Below the pieces are notes generated by a model. That model did not search any database, had not been told where the DNA came from, and saw only the letters and a list, made by a program, of their open reading frames with translations. Positions 50,073-58,297 of a stretch of 64,000 nt of DNA are shown piece by piece. The stretch's first letter is position 1; each line of letters starts with the position of its first letter. The DNA comes from Nitrososphaerota archaeon (GTDB taxonomy: Archaea; Thermoproteota; Nitrososphaeria; Nitrososphaerales; Gagatemarchaeaceae), in the NCBI GenBank assembly GCA_029785195.1, contig JAFMAD010000005.1, positions 25,347 through 89,346 of the forward strand, written 5' to 3'. Made by a program: the position numbers and the translations under genes.

Positions 50073-50495
50073 TCAGATGTCGAGGACGACCGTCGCCATC
50101 CACCTGCCCCCCTCGTGCCTGATGCCGAACATGTGCATGGTCACGGCCTTCACGTCGTTCCTTAGTGAGTGGCGTTCCCTGTCGATTAGCTCCCCCCGCG
50201 CCGTCGCCCGGAGCGAGCGGCCGTCGGGTGCTGTTTCTACGCTGTACTCCCTGAAGAGGAGCGAGTCCACGTCCTTGGCTACTATGAGCTCAGTGAGGAA
50301 GTCGTACAGGAGCCTGTCTGCGTCGTCTGATTCCAGGGATATTTCTCGCGCTACCGCGGGCTTGAGCGTCGCCGGGTCCACCATGATATCAGTTAGTGCG
50401 AGGGCGCAGGATTCGAAGAGCTCGCCGAGTGACCCGGCTTCAGCCTCGAACGCAACGTCGGCGAGTGCCACATCAGGGAGATAGCGGAAGGTCAA
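50073..50495 (-). CDS. Archease, RtcB activator
   Basis: 140 residues. ALADVAFEAEAGSLGELFESCALALTDIMVD at the start and DADRLLYDFLTELIVAKDVDSLLF in the middle, plus the C-terminal GGRWMATVVLDI, are archease signatures; the metal-binding acids are in place. Archease speeds RtcB guanylylation and sits 57 bases upstream of RtcB, as usual. Confidence 0.93.
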   Translation of the reverse strand: MTFRYLPDVALADVAFEAEAGSLGELFESCALALTDIMVDPATLKPAVAREISLESDDADRLLYDFLTELIVAKDVDSLLFREYSVETAPDGRSLRATARGELIDRERHSLRNDVKAVTMHMFGIRHEGGRWMATVVLDI

Positions 50496-50543
50496 CCTGC
50501 TTCTTCTGGCGTCACCAGGCCTAGCTCTTAACCTGTACGCAGT

Positions 50544-51755
50544 CTAAGCATGGCCTTGAGCAATGACCACGCCGAGCTCCTTCCCAGCGGTCTCGAAGGC
50601 GCCTATGGCGAAGTCGAGGTCCTCCTTCGTCAGGGCTGCATTCATGATGGTCCTGATCCTCGCCTTGCCTTGGGCGACCATCGGGTACACGATGGGGAGG
50701 GCGAAGACTCCGATTTCAAAGAGCCTGGAGCTGAGCTTCTTTGCCTTCCCGCTCTCTCCGACCATCACCGGAGTTATGGGGGTCTCGCTGTTGCCGATGT
50801 CGAAGCCAAGGTCTTTCATGGCCTTCTTGAAGTAACGGGTGTTGTCCCAGAGCTTCTGGACGTGCTGCGGTTCGTGCTCCAGCACGTCTACGGCTGCCAG
50901 ACAGGCTGCGGCGACCGCCGGCGGGTGGGACCCGCTCAGAAGCCAGGTGCGGGACTTGTTGTAGGCGAAGTTTACGAGGTCCTTCGAACCCGATACATGC
51001 CCGCCCACGACGCCGAACGCCTTGGAGAACGTCCCCATCTCCACCTGGACCTTGTCCCTCTTAAGGCCGAAGTGAGAGACAATCCCTCTTCCTCCATCGC
51101 CGAGGACGCCTTCGCCATGGGCGTCATCGACATACACCATGGCTCCGTGCTCGGCGCCGAGGGCTGCGACCTTGTCGAGGGGCGCCACGTCGCCGTCCAT
51201 CGAGAAGACGCCGTCTGTGATTATCAAGATGCGCCTGTAAGCTGGAGCCGTCTTCTCAGCCTCCGCGAGCACCCGGGCAAGGTCGTCCATGTCAGCGTGT
51301 TTGTAGACCTTGCGATCGGCAGCTGAAAGCCTGACCCCGTCGATTATGCTTCCATGGTTCAGCTCGTCGCTTATGATCAGGTCCCCCTTTCCTGCCAACT
51401 GTGGGATCAGTCCGGAGTTCGCCGCGAAGCCTGTCTGGTATACGAGCGAGGCTTCGGCGCCCTTGAACTTTGCAAGGCGCTTCTCGAGTTCCACGTGGAT
51501 GTCCATGTTCCCCGCGATGGGTCTGACCGAGCCCGAGCCTGCGCCGTGGGTCCTGATGGCTTCGATGGCCGCCTCCTTCAGCTTGGGGTGGTTGCTGAGC
51601 CCGAGGTAGTTGTTGGAACAGAACATCAGGACCCTCTTCCCGTCGACAGTGCACCACGAAGTGCTCGGTCCTCCAAGGATACGGAGCTTCCAGTCGAGCT
51701 CCTGGCGGACAAGATCACCAAACTCTTGTGCGAGAAAAGCGGTAGGATCCCTCAT
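50544..51755 (-). CDS. kbl: 2-Amino-3-ketobutyrate CoA ligase (glycine C-acetyltransferase)
   Basis: 403 residues from the methionine at 51755. FCSNNYLGLSNHP, HGAGSGSVRPIAGNMDIH and GTFSKAFGVVGGHVSGS hold the conserved PLP-binding Lys. KBL cleaves 2-amino-3-ketobutyrate, the product of threonine dehydrogenase, into glycine and acetyl-CoA. ATG 51755 is preferred to 51800 because the latter would overlap tdh. Confidence 0.93.
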   Translation of the reverse strand: MRDPTAFLAQEFGDLVRQELDWKLRILGGPSTSWCTVDGKRVLMFCSNNYLGLSNHPKLKEAAIEAIRTHGAGSGSVRPIAGNMDIHVELEKRLAKFKGAEASLVYQTGFAANSGLIPQLAGKGDLIISDELNHGSIIDGVRLSAADRKVYKHADMDDLARVLAEAEKTAPAYRRILIITDGVFSMDGDVAPLDKVAALGAEHGAMVYVDDAHGEGVLGDGGRGIVSHFGLKRDKVQVEMGTFSKAFGVVGGHVSGSKDLVNFAYNKSRTWLLSGSHPPAVAAACLAAVDVLEHEPQHVQKLWDNTRYFKKAMKDLGFDIGNSETPITPVMVGESGKAKKLSSRLFEIGVFALPIVYPMVAQGKARIRTIMNAALTKEDLDFAIGAFETAGKELGVVIAQGHA

Positions 51756-51780
51756 TGATGGCAACCGCCCCTCCTTATGG

Positions 51781-52749
51781 TTAAACGCCTTTCCCCGCAC
51801 GCCTCAGCCTGGACCTGAGCTTGGCCAGCATGTCGGCCACCATCCCGGCTAGGTCGTACTCAGGCTCCCACCCCCAGTCTCGCCTCGCCTCTGTATCGTC
51901 GATGGACTGGGGCCAGGAGTCGGCTATATTCTGACGGGAGTCAGGGGAATAGGCCACCTTGAACCCTGGGACTAGCTTCGCAACCTCGGACGCTAGTTCT
52001 CCGGCAGAAAAACTGAACGCAGCAACATTGTAACCTAGGTGTCGAGGGACCTTGGGCGCGGGTGCCTCCATCAATTGGACAGCGGCCTTTAGGGCGTCTG
52101 GCATGTACATCATAGGGAGGACGGTGTCTTCACGCAAGAAACAGGTGTACGACCCCATCCTGATGGCTTCATAGAAGATCTCCACGGCATAATCCGTGGT
52201 CCCACCTCCGGGAAGAGCGACGCTGCTGATCAGGCCAGGGTATCGGAGGCAACGGACGTCGAGTCCATACTTCGCGTGGTAATAGTTGCAGAGAAGCTCT
52301 CCGGCGACCTTCGTCACCCCATACATAGTCGTGGGGTTCAAGGGGGCATTCTGAGGGGTGTTGGTCTTGGGCGCGTCGGGACCGAAAGCGCCTATGGAAC
52401 TCGGCCAGAACACATGCGAAACGCCGTTGGTCCTGGAGGCTTCGAGGACGTTCCTTAGCCCGTCCATGTTCACAGTCCAAGCTAGCTGGGGGTCCTTCTC
52501 CCCCTTCGCGGACAGAAGCGCCGCGAGGTGATAGACGGTGCCGACCTTGTACTCCTTCAGGGCTGCGACGACGGCTGCTTGATCTCCGGTGTCGAGGACG
52601 ACCAGGGGGCCATCACTGAGAGACGGGTCCCCCTGGGACGCGTGGACAGCCGCGACCACGTTGTCCTTGCCGTAGTGAGAACGGAGACGAGGGACTAGCT
52701 CAGCGCCAATCTGGCCAGCCGAGCCTGTGACCAAGACCTTGGGGGCCAA
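51781..52749 (-). CDS. tdh: L-threonine 3-dehydrogenase, SDR type
   Basis: 322 residues from TTG 52749. VLVTGSAGQIGAELVPRL binds NAD, VFWPSSIGAFGPD contains the Ser, and TTMYGVTKVAGELL the YxxxK pair. This is the short-chain (extended SDR) form of threonine dehydrogenase, distinct from the zinc-dependent form of Pyrococcus. With kbl 25 bases downstream it turns threonine into glycine and acetyl-CoA. Confidence 0.92.
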   Translation of the reverse strand: MAPKVLVTGSAGQIGAELVPRLRSHYGKDNVVAAVHASQGDPSLSDGPLVVLDTGDQAAVVAALKEYKVGTVYHLAALLSAKGEKDPQLAWTVNMDGLRNVLEASRTNGVSHVFWPSSIGAFGPDAPKTNTPQNAPLNPTTMYGVTKVAGELLCNYYHAKYGLDVRCLRYPGLISSVALPGGGTTDYAVEIFYEAIRMGSYTCFLREDTVLPMMYMPDALKAAVQLMEAPAPKVPRHLGYNVAAFSFSAGELASEVAKLVPGFKVAYSPDSRQNIADSWPQSIDDTEARRDWGWEPEYDLAGMVADMLAKLRSRLRRAGKGV

Positions 52750-52790
52750 CTCAGGAAGGCGCAGGCGTAACGCGTTTAAGCATTAGCGGC

Positions 52791-53021
52791 TCAGAGAAGT
52801 ATCTTCATCGTTATAGTGGAGACCACCCCTGGCTTCGACCTGAGATTCTCCGCTATGATGGACTTTACAGCCTGGTCGTCCGCACCCTCCACCATGACGA
52901 GCAGGTCATAGAGCCCATACAGCTGATAGACAGACTTTATGCCCGGAGTCCCCTTCAGCGTAGTGATGTTCTGCTCTTCTGAACCTGGGCTCAGGTTCAC
53001 CAGTACTATCGCCCGTTCCAT
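52791..53021 (-). CDS. Stand-alone Lrp/AsnC ligand-binding (RAM) domain
   Basis: 76 residues consisting only of the RAM domain: AIVLVNLSPGSEEQNITTLKGTPGIKSVYQLYGLYDLLVMV and the closing strand VVSTITMKILL. No HTH. Such proteins bind amino acids and may dimerise with full Lrp-type regulators. It lies 41 bases upstream of tdh, so a link to threonine degradation is plausible. Confidence 0.88.
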   Translation of the reverse strand: MERAIVLVNLSPGSEEQNITTLKGTPGIKSVYQLYGLYDLLVMVEGADDQAVKSIIAENLRSKPGVVSTITMKILL

Positions 53022-53068
53022 GCCTCACCAGACGAGCGGGGGCCTTCGATTAAAGATTACGGCAGGTC

Positions 53069-54337
53069 TCAGGCGCGCGATATCCGCTTGACAGCGTCCT
53101 CCAGCGGCATGGTCTCCTCGGTGCGCCCCTTCATGTCCCGTAGGGTGACAGACCCGGCCTTGGCTTCCCTATCACCTGTAATCACGGCCCATGTGGCCCC
53201 GATCCGACTGGCGTCTTCTAGCTGCTTCGACAGTTGCCTATCCTGAAGTGAGGCCTCGCACGGGATCCCCGCGTCCATCAGGGCCTTCCTGACCTTCGCG
53301 GCGTAGGCCGAGCCTCCACCAGCAACTGCGACATAGACCAGCAGCCCGGCGGTCCTGGTCTGGGCGGCGATGGACAGCGCCATCCTCTCGATCCCCCCTG
53401 CCGCCCCGGTGGCCGAGAGGTCTGGCCGTCCGAACATCCTGGGAAGGGCGTCGTACCTCCCGCCCCCGAAGAGCGAACCGAGCCGCGGGTTCCTGTTGTC
53501 CGCGGCTTCGAAGACTATCCCGGTGTAGTAGTCAATACCACGCACTATGCTCATGTTGTACTCCACGTTCCGCACCCCTCTGGAATCGAGGATGTCAGCC
53601 AAGACCCGGAGGTCCTTGGTCGCATCCTGGCCCAGCTCAGAGACCTTCGAGAGGACATCGTCAGGACGCCCGCGTATGCTACCGAAGCCTAGCAACTCGC
53701 GCACCTGTTCAGGGTCGAATCCTTTCCCCACATATTCGCCGGTCAGCTCGTCAGCAGCCTTCTTCTCGACCTTGTCAAGGGCCCTCATCAGGTCGACTAA
53801 CTGGGTCTCGTCGGTGATTCCGACCTTCCCTCGGATGAAGCTCTCCACCACCCTCCTGTCGCCTATCTTTATCGTAGCTTCCGACAGCCCAAGCCTGCTG
53901 AGCATGGTCGAGCATGCGTCCAACACCTCGGCGTCGATTTCGACTGACGGAGGTCCGAACACTTCCAGGTCCCACTGATGGGACCACCTGTACCTCCCGT
54001 ACTGGGGCTCGTCGTAGCGCCAGATCCCCCCGGAAGCGGCTAGCTTGACCGGGAGCCTCAGCCCTTTACGAGAGCAGACGTAGCGGGTCATACCCACGGT
54101 CATGTCGAACCTGAGCCCGATGTCCCTTCCTCCCTTGTCCTTGAAGGCGTAGATCTCCTTGTCGACCGCTTCGCCGCTCTTGGCTCTGAGGACGCCGAGG
54201 TGCTCAAGCGAAGCCGGCTCCATCAACTGGAAGTTGTAGAGCCGCGTCACCTCCTCGAAGGCCGACCTCACCCTCGAGTGAAGCGCGTACCTGTCCGGCC
54301 CCACGTCGTCTACCCCCCTGGGGAGCGCGAGGTCCAA
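53069..54337 (-). CDS. hisS: Histidyl-tRNA synthetase
   Basis: 422 residues. FQLMEPASLEHLG and LRFDMTVGMTRYV of motif 1-2, RYRWSHQWDLEVFGPPS motif 2, GIDYYTGIVFEA the HisA motif, and LFGGGRYDALPRMFG the HisB motif; a C-terminal anticodon domain follows. It is three bases downstream of the RFC-S gene. Confidence 0.95.
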   Translation of the reverse strand: MDLALPRGVDDVGPDRYALHSRVRSAFEEVTRLYNFQLMEPASLEHLGVLRAKSGEAVDKEIYAFKDKGGRDIGLRFDMTVGMTRYVCSRKGLRLPVKLAASGGIWRYDEPQYGRYRWSHQWDLEVFGPPSVEIDAEVLDACSTMLSRLGLSEATIKIGDRRVVESFIRGKVGITDETQLVDLMRALDKVEKKAADELTGEYVGKGFDPEQVRELLGFGSIRGRPDDVLSKVSELGQDATKDLRVLADILDSRGVRNVEYNMSIVRGIDYYTGIVFEAADNRNPRLGSLFGGGRYDALPRMFGRPDLSATGAAGGIERMALSIAAQTRTAGLLVYVAVAGGGSAYAAKVRKALMDAGIPCEASLQDRQLSKQLEDASRIGATWAVITGDREAKAGSVTLRDMKGRTEETMPLEDAVKRISRA

Positions 54338-54339
54338 CT

Positions 54340-55308
54340 CTAGCTTGCCTTCTCCTTCAGCGAGGAGATCTGGGCGAGCATTGCGGTGAGTTGGAGCTCA
54401 GGCTGCGACCCCTGCACGAGGCGGAAGTCGTACTCGGCGAGGATGGATATGACCTTGCCTAGTTCTGGGGCCTTGAGGCCCCCCAGGGACTCGTTGGCGT
54501 ACTTCAGGAAATCTCGCTCCGGGACGCCGTAGACCCGCGTAAGCTCTACCATCTTCGACCTGGCCGCTTCGAAGTCGCCGCCGAGGGCCGCCTCCATGAC
54601 GTCCGCCACGCGCCCTTTCACAGCGGTGCCGGTCACGGATTTCACCGAGTCTAGGGTGATTTCGCCTGTGGCGGACGCTGCCTGCAGCATATTGATCGCC
54701 TGTCTCAGGTCGCCCTGGGTGGCTTCGTAGATCGCGGCGAACGCTGACTCCCCCGAGTGTTTCAGCCTCTCCTTCCTCGCGATTGCCTTCAGGTGCTCCA
54801 CCACGGATCCCTCACCGTATCTCTGGAACCTGAAGATCGCGCACCGGCTCTGCAGAGGCTCGATTATACCTGACGAATAGTTGCAGATGAGTATGAAACG
54901 GGTGTGCTCGGAGTTCTCCTCCATGATGCGGCGGAGGGCGGTCTGGCCGTCGGAGGTCATCTCGTCGCTTTCGTCGAGAATAACCAGTCTGTATGGCACA
55001 CCTTCCCTCCTGTCTGCGAACCGGGCGAAGGTCTTGATCCTCTCCCTAACCACATCTATCCCTCGCTCGTCGCTGGCGTTGAGCGAGAGCGTGTAGTCCC
55101 GCCATGGTTCGCCGAGTATCTGCCTAGCGATTATCATTGCGGTGGTGGTCTTCCCCGAGCCAGGGGGGCCGGCGAAGAGCAGGTGTGGGAGTTGCTCTTT
55201 CTTCCGTAGGAGCGCCTCGAGCCTCTGCTTGACCGACTCCTGGTCGACGAGCTCCGCCATGGTGGACGGCCTGTACTTCTCCACCCACATCATCTCTGAA
55301 AGCGGCAT
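54340..55308 (-). CDS. rfcS: Replication factor C small subunit
   Basis: 322 residues. WVEKYRPSTMAELVDQ, Walker A GPPGSGKTTTAM near 46-57, Walker B ILDESDEMTSDGQ, and the SRC motif IEPLQSRCAIFRFQR. The C-terminal helical collar is complete. With the large subunit (not in the window) it loads PCNA. The two-gene operon with HisRS has no shared function. Confidence 0.96.
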   Translation of the reverse strand: MPLSEMMWVEKYRPSTMAELVDQESVKQRLEALLRKKEQLPHLLFAGPPGSGKTTTAMIIARQILGEPWRDYTLSLNASDERGIDVVRERIKTFARFADRREGVPYRLVILDESDEMTSDGQTALRRIMEENSEHTRFILICNYSSGIIEPLQSRCAIFRFQRYGEGSVVEHLKAIARKERLKHSGESAFAAIYEATQGDLRQAINMLQAASATGEITLDSVKSVTGTAVKGRVADVMEAALGGDFEAARSKMVELTRVYGVPERDFLKYANESLGGLKAPELGKVISILAEYDFRLVQGSQPELQLTAMLAQISSLKEKAS

Positions 55309-55560
55309 TCAGTCCATCCCTCGCGTCGCCCAGAAGTTCCGCATTTTCGAGAAGACTGGCATCCGGTTCTTATTTATCCGTTCAAGGAAAAGGAGGCCCT
55401 GTCGAGGACAGCGACGCATTCCAGCTTCCCCTGGGCGACATCGGTAGGCCAGAAGTTTCTGTTCCCATACGAGGCGTCCGCCGATGCGCCATGGGCGCCG
55501 GCGTCTGGAAGCGGCATATGCGATGGAGTGCAGCGAGGTCTCACGTCGATTGAGCGCCCA

Positions 55561-56160
55561 ATGTTTATTATCGAGGCGAGCCACTTGGTGCCTGGTTTGT
55601 CCGATGAACGGGTCGCGCTAAGGCAGATGCTCGAACGCAGGGAGAGGGAGTACCTGCTCGGGACAGCCAGGGCGAAGATGCGGTCATCCCTCGAGAACCT
55701 CTATGTCGGCGACTTCCAGGTCGAGAAGCTGTCCGAGGGGGATGCGGTCGAACTCCCCAGATGGGTATTGGACGAGCTGGCTGCACAAGGCATGGCTGAG
55801 CCGGCGGAGGTCCCCTTCGAGAACGAGGTCTTCAACGCCCTCAGCAAGGAGAAGATGATGGGACCGCTGCAGCTTTCAGGGCTGGCACAGGATTTCTATT
55901 TGAGGATGAGGAGACGCCTGGGCGCGCTCAGGGCCGCCGTGGCCGAGGGGAAGGCAAGGAGAGAGGAACTGGAAAGACTGCGGGTCGTCTGCTACGACCT
56001 TATCGGGATAAGGCTGAGCAAGCTCCTTTCGCTCTCCAGCTCGTCGACCCCAGCCTCGACCCTGGCGGATAAGCTAACCCCTGAGGAAAGAGAGTTCTTC
56101 ACCATATCCCAGTCGCTTTCCAAGGAGTGGAAGACAGGGCTGCTTGGGGGCTCGAGCTAA
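55561..56160 (+). CDS. GINS complex subunit (Gins51-like)
   Basis: 199 residues from ATG 55561 (open from 55528). RARLQMLERREREYLL-like helices and EVFNALSKEKMMGPLQLSGLAQDFYLRMRRRLGAL are typical of archaeal Gins51; DKLTPEEREFFTISQSLS lies near the end. GINS activates MCM in the CMG helicase. The MCM gene starts one base after this stop. It is the A-B type GINS order that marks Gins51 rather than Gins23, though this is my reading. Confidence 0.8.
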   Translation: MFIIEASHLVPGLSDERVALRQMLERREREYLLGTARAKMRSSLENLYVGDFQVEKLSEGDAVELPRWVLDELAAQGMAEPAEVPFENEVFNALSKEKMMGPLQLSGLAQDFYLRMRRRLGALRAAVAEGKARREELERLRVVCYDLIGIRLSKLLSLSSSSTPASTLADKLTPEEREFFTISQSLSKEWKTGLLGGSS

Positions 56161-58209
56161 GTGGCTACGCTCACCAGCGGAAAGCTCTCAGAGCAGTTCG
56201 AGGACTTCCTGAAGTCGGTCCTCGACCGGGACGGGACCCCAGTATACAGGAGCAAGATTTCGCAGCTCATAGCGGCGGAGGGCAAGTCCCTGGTCGTCGA
56301 CTTCGGCGACCTCCTGCGATACAACAACGACCTGGCGAACAGGCTACTCATGGAGCCGGACTCGTCCCTCAGTTCTTTCAAGGTAGCCGCCTTCGAGACC
56401 ATGAGGAGCGAGAACGCTCTCTATGCCGACAGGGTCAAGCGGGAGCTGACAGTCCGGCTGAGGAACCTCCCTGACCTGGTGCCGCTAAGGAAAGTTGACA
56501 CTTCGTACATCGACCGTATGCTCGCGATTTCAGGGATGGTGGTAAGGACTTCTGAGCTGAGGCCCATGATGACGGAGGCGGCATGGGTCTGCCCGAGCGG
56601 CCATCTCACCTACCAAGAGCAGGACGACATGGTCCTCAAGCGTCCCCCGAAGTGCGAGCTCTGCGGCGAAGTTAGGAACTTTGAGCTCGACAAGAAGCGT
56701 TCCAAGTTCGTCGACTTTCAGGTGCTGAGGATTCAGGAGCTCCCCGAGGAGCTCCCCCCTGGTCAGCTCCCGCAGTTCTTCGACGTCAATGTTGAAGGAG
56801 ATATCGTGAACATGGCGAGGCCGGGGGATAGGGTGATGCTCACTGGCGTAGTAAGAGCAGTCCCAGACTACACCCTCGGCCAGGTAAGAACGAGGCTGTT
56901 CAGGTCGCAGGTCGACTGCAACCACGTCGAAGTGAAGGGGAAGGAGCCGGATCAGGTGCTCGTGACGAAGGAGGACGAGGAACTGATCAGGAACATAGCG
57001 GCCGCACCGGATGCCTATGAGAATCTCGTCAACTCTATCGCCCCAGTCATCCTGGGTCACCAACAGGAGAAGGAAGCGATCCTTCTTCTGCTTGTAGGCG
57101 GGAGCGCGACGTCGCTCCCCGACGGGACAAAGCTGAGGGGAGACATCAACGCGTTGTTCGTCGGCGATCCTGGGACCGGGAAGTCAGAGTTGTTGAAGTT
57201 CGCGTCTCAGGTCGCGCCGCGCGGCCTCTACGCCTCAGGAAGGGGGACCACTGCCGCTGGCCTCTCCGCGGCCGTGATCAGGGAGAAGAATGTGCTGATG
57301 CTCGAAGCAGGGGTGGTCGTCCTGGCCGACCTCGGCATAGCAGCGATAGACGAGTTCGAGAAGATGAAACCTGAGGACAGGACAGCGCTCCATGAAATGA
57401 TGGAACAGCAGACGGTGACAATAGCGAAGGGCGGGATTTACGCGACGCTTAACGCGAGGACGGCCATCCTTGCGGCCTGCAACCCTGTGTTGGGGCGGTA
57501 CAACCCGTTCCAGAACCTCATCGAAAATATAGGGACCCTCCCTATTCCGCTGCTGACGAGGTTCGACATCATCTTCGTCTTCAGGGACCAGCCTACCCCC
57601 GCGGACGACGAGAAGCTGGCCAGTCACATCCTGTCAGTGCACGCCCGCCGGTCGTACACAGCTCCTCCGCCGATCGAGTTCAGCCTCCTGAAGAAGTACC
57701 TCGCCTTCGCCAAGAGGATTTCTCCGACGCTCACGAAGGGGGCCATGGACAGGATAAGGGAGTACTACCTCGACCTGAGGAGGTCGAGCGGGACAGAAGA
57801 CTCGATCCCCCCCACGCTGAGGACGCTTGAGGCCCTGATTAGGATCGCGACCGCTCGGGCGAAGGTACTACTCAGGGATGAAGTTACCGAAGAGGACGCT
57901 CTCGCAGCCATAGGCCTGATGAACAGGATGGTGGAAGACATCCTCACCGACGCGGCGACGAAGAAGACCGATTTCGGAATCCAGCTCGGGAAGCCGGCTG
58001 GAGAGACCAAGAATCTCAGGTCCGCGCTGGAGGTGCTGAAGACCCTGGAAGGCCCCGAGAAGAAGCCTGTCGAGCGCAAGCTGTTCAAGGAGGAGCTTGT
58101 GAAGGCGAAATTTGCTGACGAAGACGCGGAGAAGATGATAAGGACCATGTTCAGGGAAGGCATGGTGTACGAGTCGAAGCCGGGCTACATCCGCAGGCTG
58201 GGCGCCTAG
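56161..58209 (+). CDS. mcm: Replicative helicase MCM
   Basis: 682 residues from GTG 56161. The N-terminal zinc ribbon is CPSGH...CELCGE; the AAA+ core has Walker A GDPGTGKSELL (about 337-347), Walker B LGIAAIDEFEKM and the Arg finger region LLTRFDIIFVFRD. A C-terminal winged helix ends the protein. It is the sole MCM seen, part of a GINS-MCM operon. Confidence 0.97.
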   Translation: MATLTSGKLSEQFEDFLKSVLDRDGTPVYRSKISQLIAAEGKSLVVDFGDLLRYNNDLANRLLMEPDSSLSSFKVAAFETMRSENALYADRVKRELTVRLRNLPDLVPLRKVDTSYIDRMLAISGMVVRTSELRPMMTEAAWVCPSGHLTYQEQDDMVLKRPPKCELCGEVRNFELDKKRSKFVDFQVLRIQELPEELPPGQLPQFFDVNVEGDIVNMARPGDRVMLTGVVRAVPDYTLGQVRTRLFRSQVDCNHVEVKGKEPDQVLVTKEDEELIRNIAAAPDAYENLVNSIAPVILGHQQEKEAILLLLVGGSATSLPDGTKLRGDINALFVGDPGTGKSELLKFASQVAPRGLYASGRGTTAAGLSAAVIREKNVLMLEAGVVVLADLGIAAIDEFEKMKPEDRTALHEMMEQQTVTIAKGGIYATLNARTAILAACNPVLGRYNPFQNLIENIGTLPIPLLTRFDIIFVFRDQPTPADDEKLASHILSVHARRSYTAPPPIEFSLLKKYLAFAKRISPTLTKGAMDRIREYYLDLRRSSGTEDSIPPTLRTLEALIRIATARAKVLLRDEVTEEDALAAIGLMNRMVEDILTDAATKKTDFGIQLGKPAGETKNLRSALEVLKTLEGPEKKPVERKLFKEELVKAKFADEDAEKMIRTMFREGMVYESKPGYIRRLGA

Positions 58210-58297
58210 GATGGAATCGCGAGGTGCAGGGGAGCGTTGGAAGGGCAGAGAGCTATCAGCCTGACTCTCATGGCAGCCAGACGATAGGTGGGCATCC

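Noticed and set aside
55309..55584. 91-residue minus-strand frame in front of RFC-S
   Set aside because: Arg/Trp-rich without family similarity; it spans the divergent promoter region of rfcS and the GINS gene.
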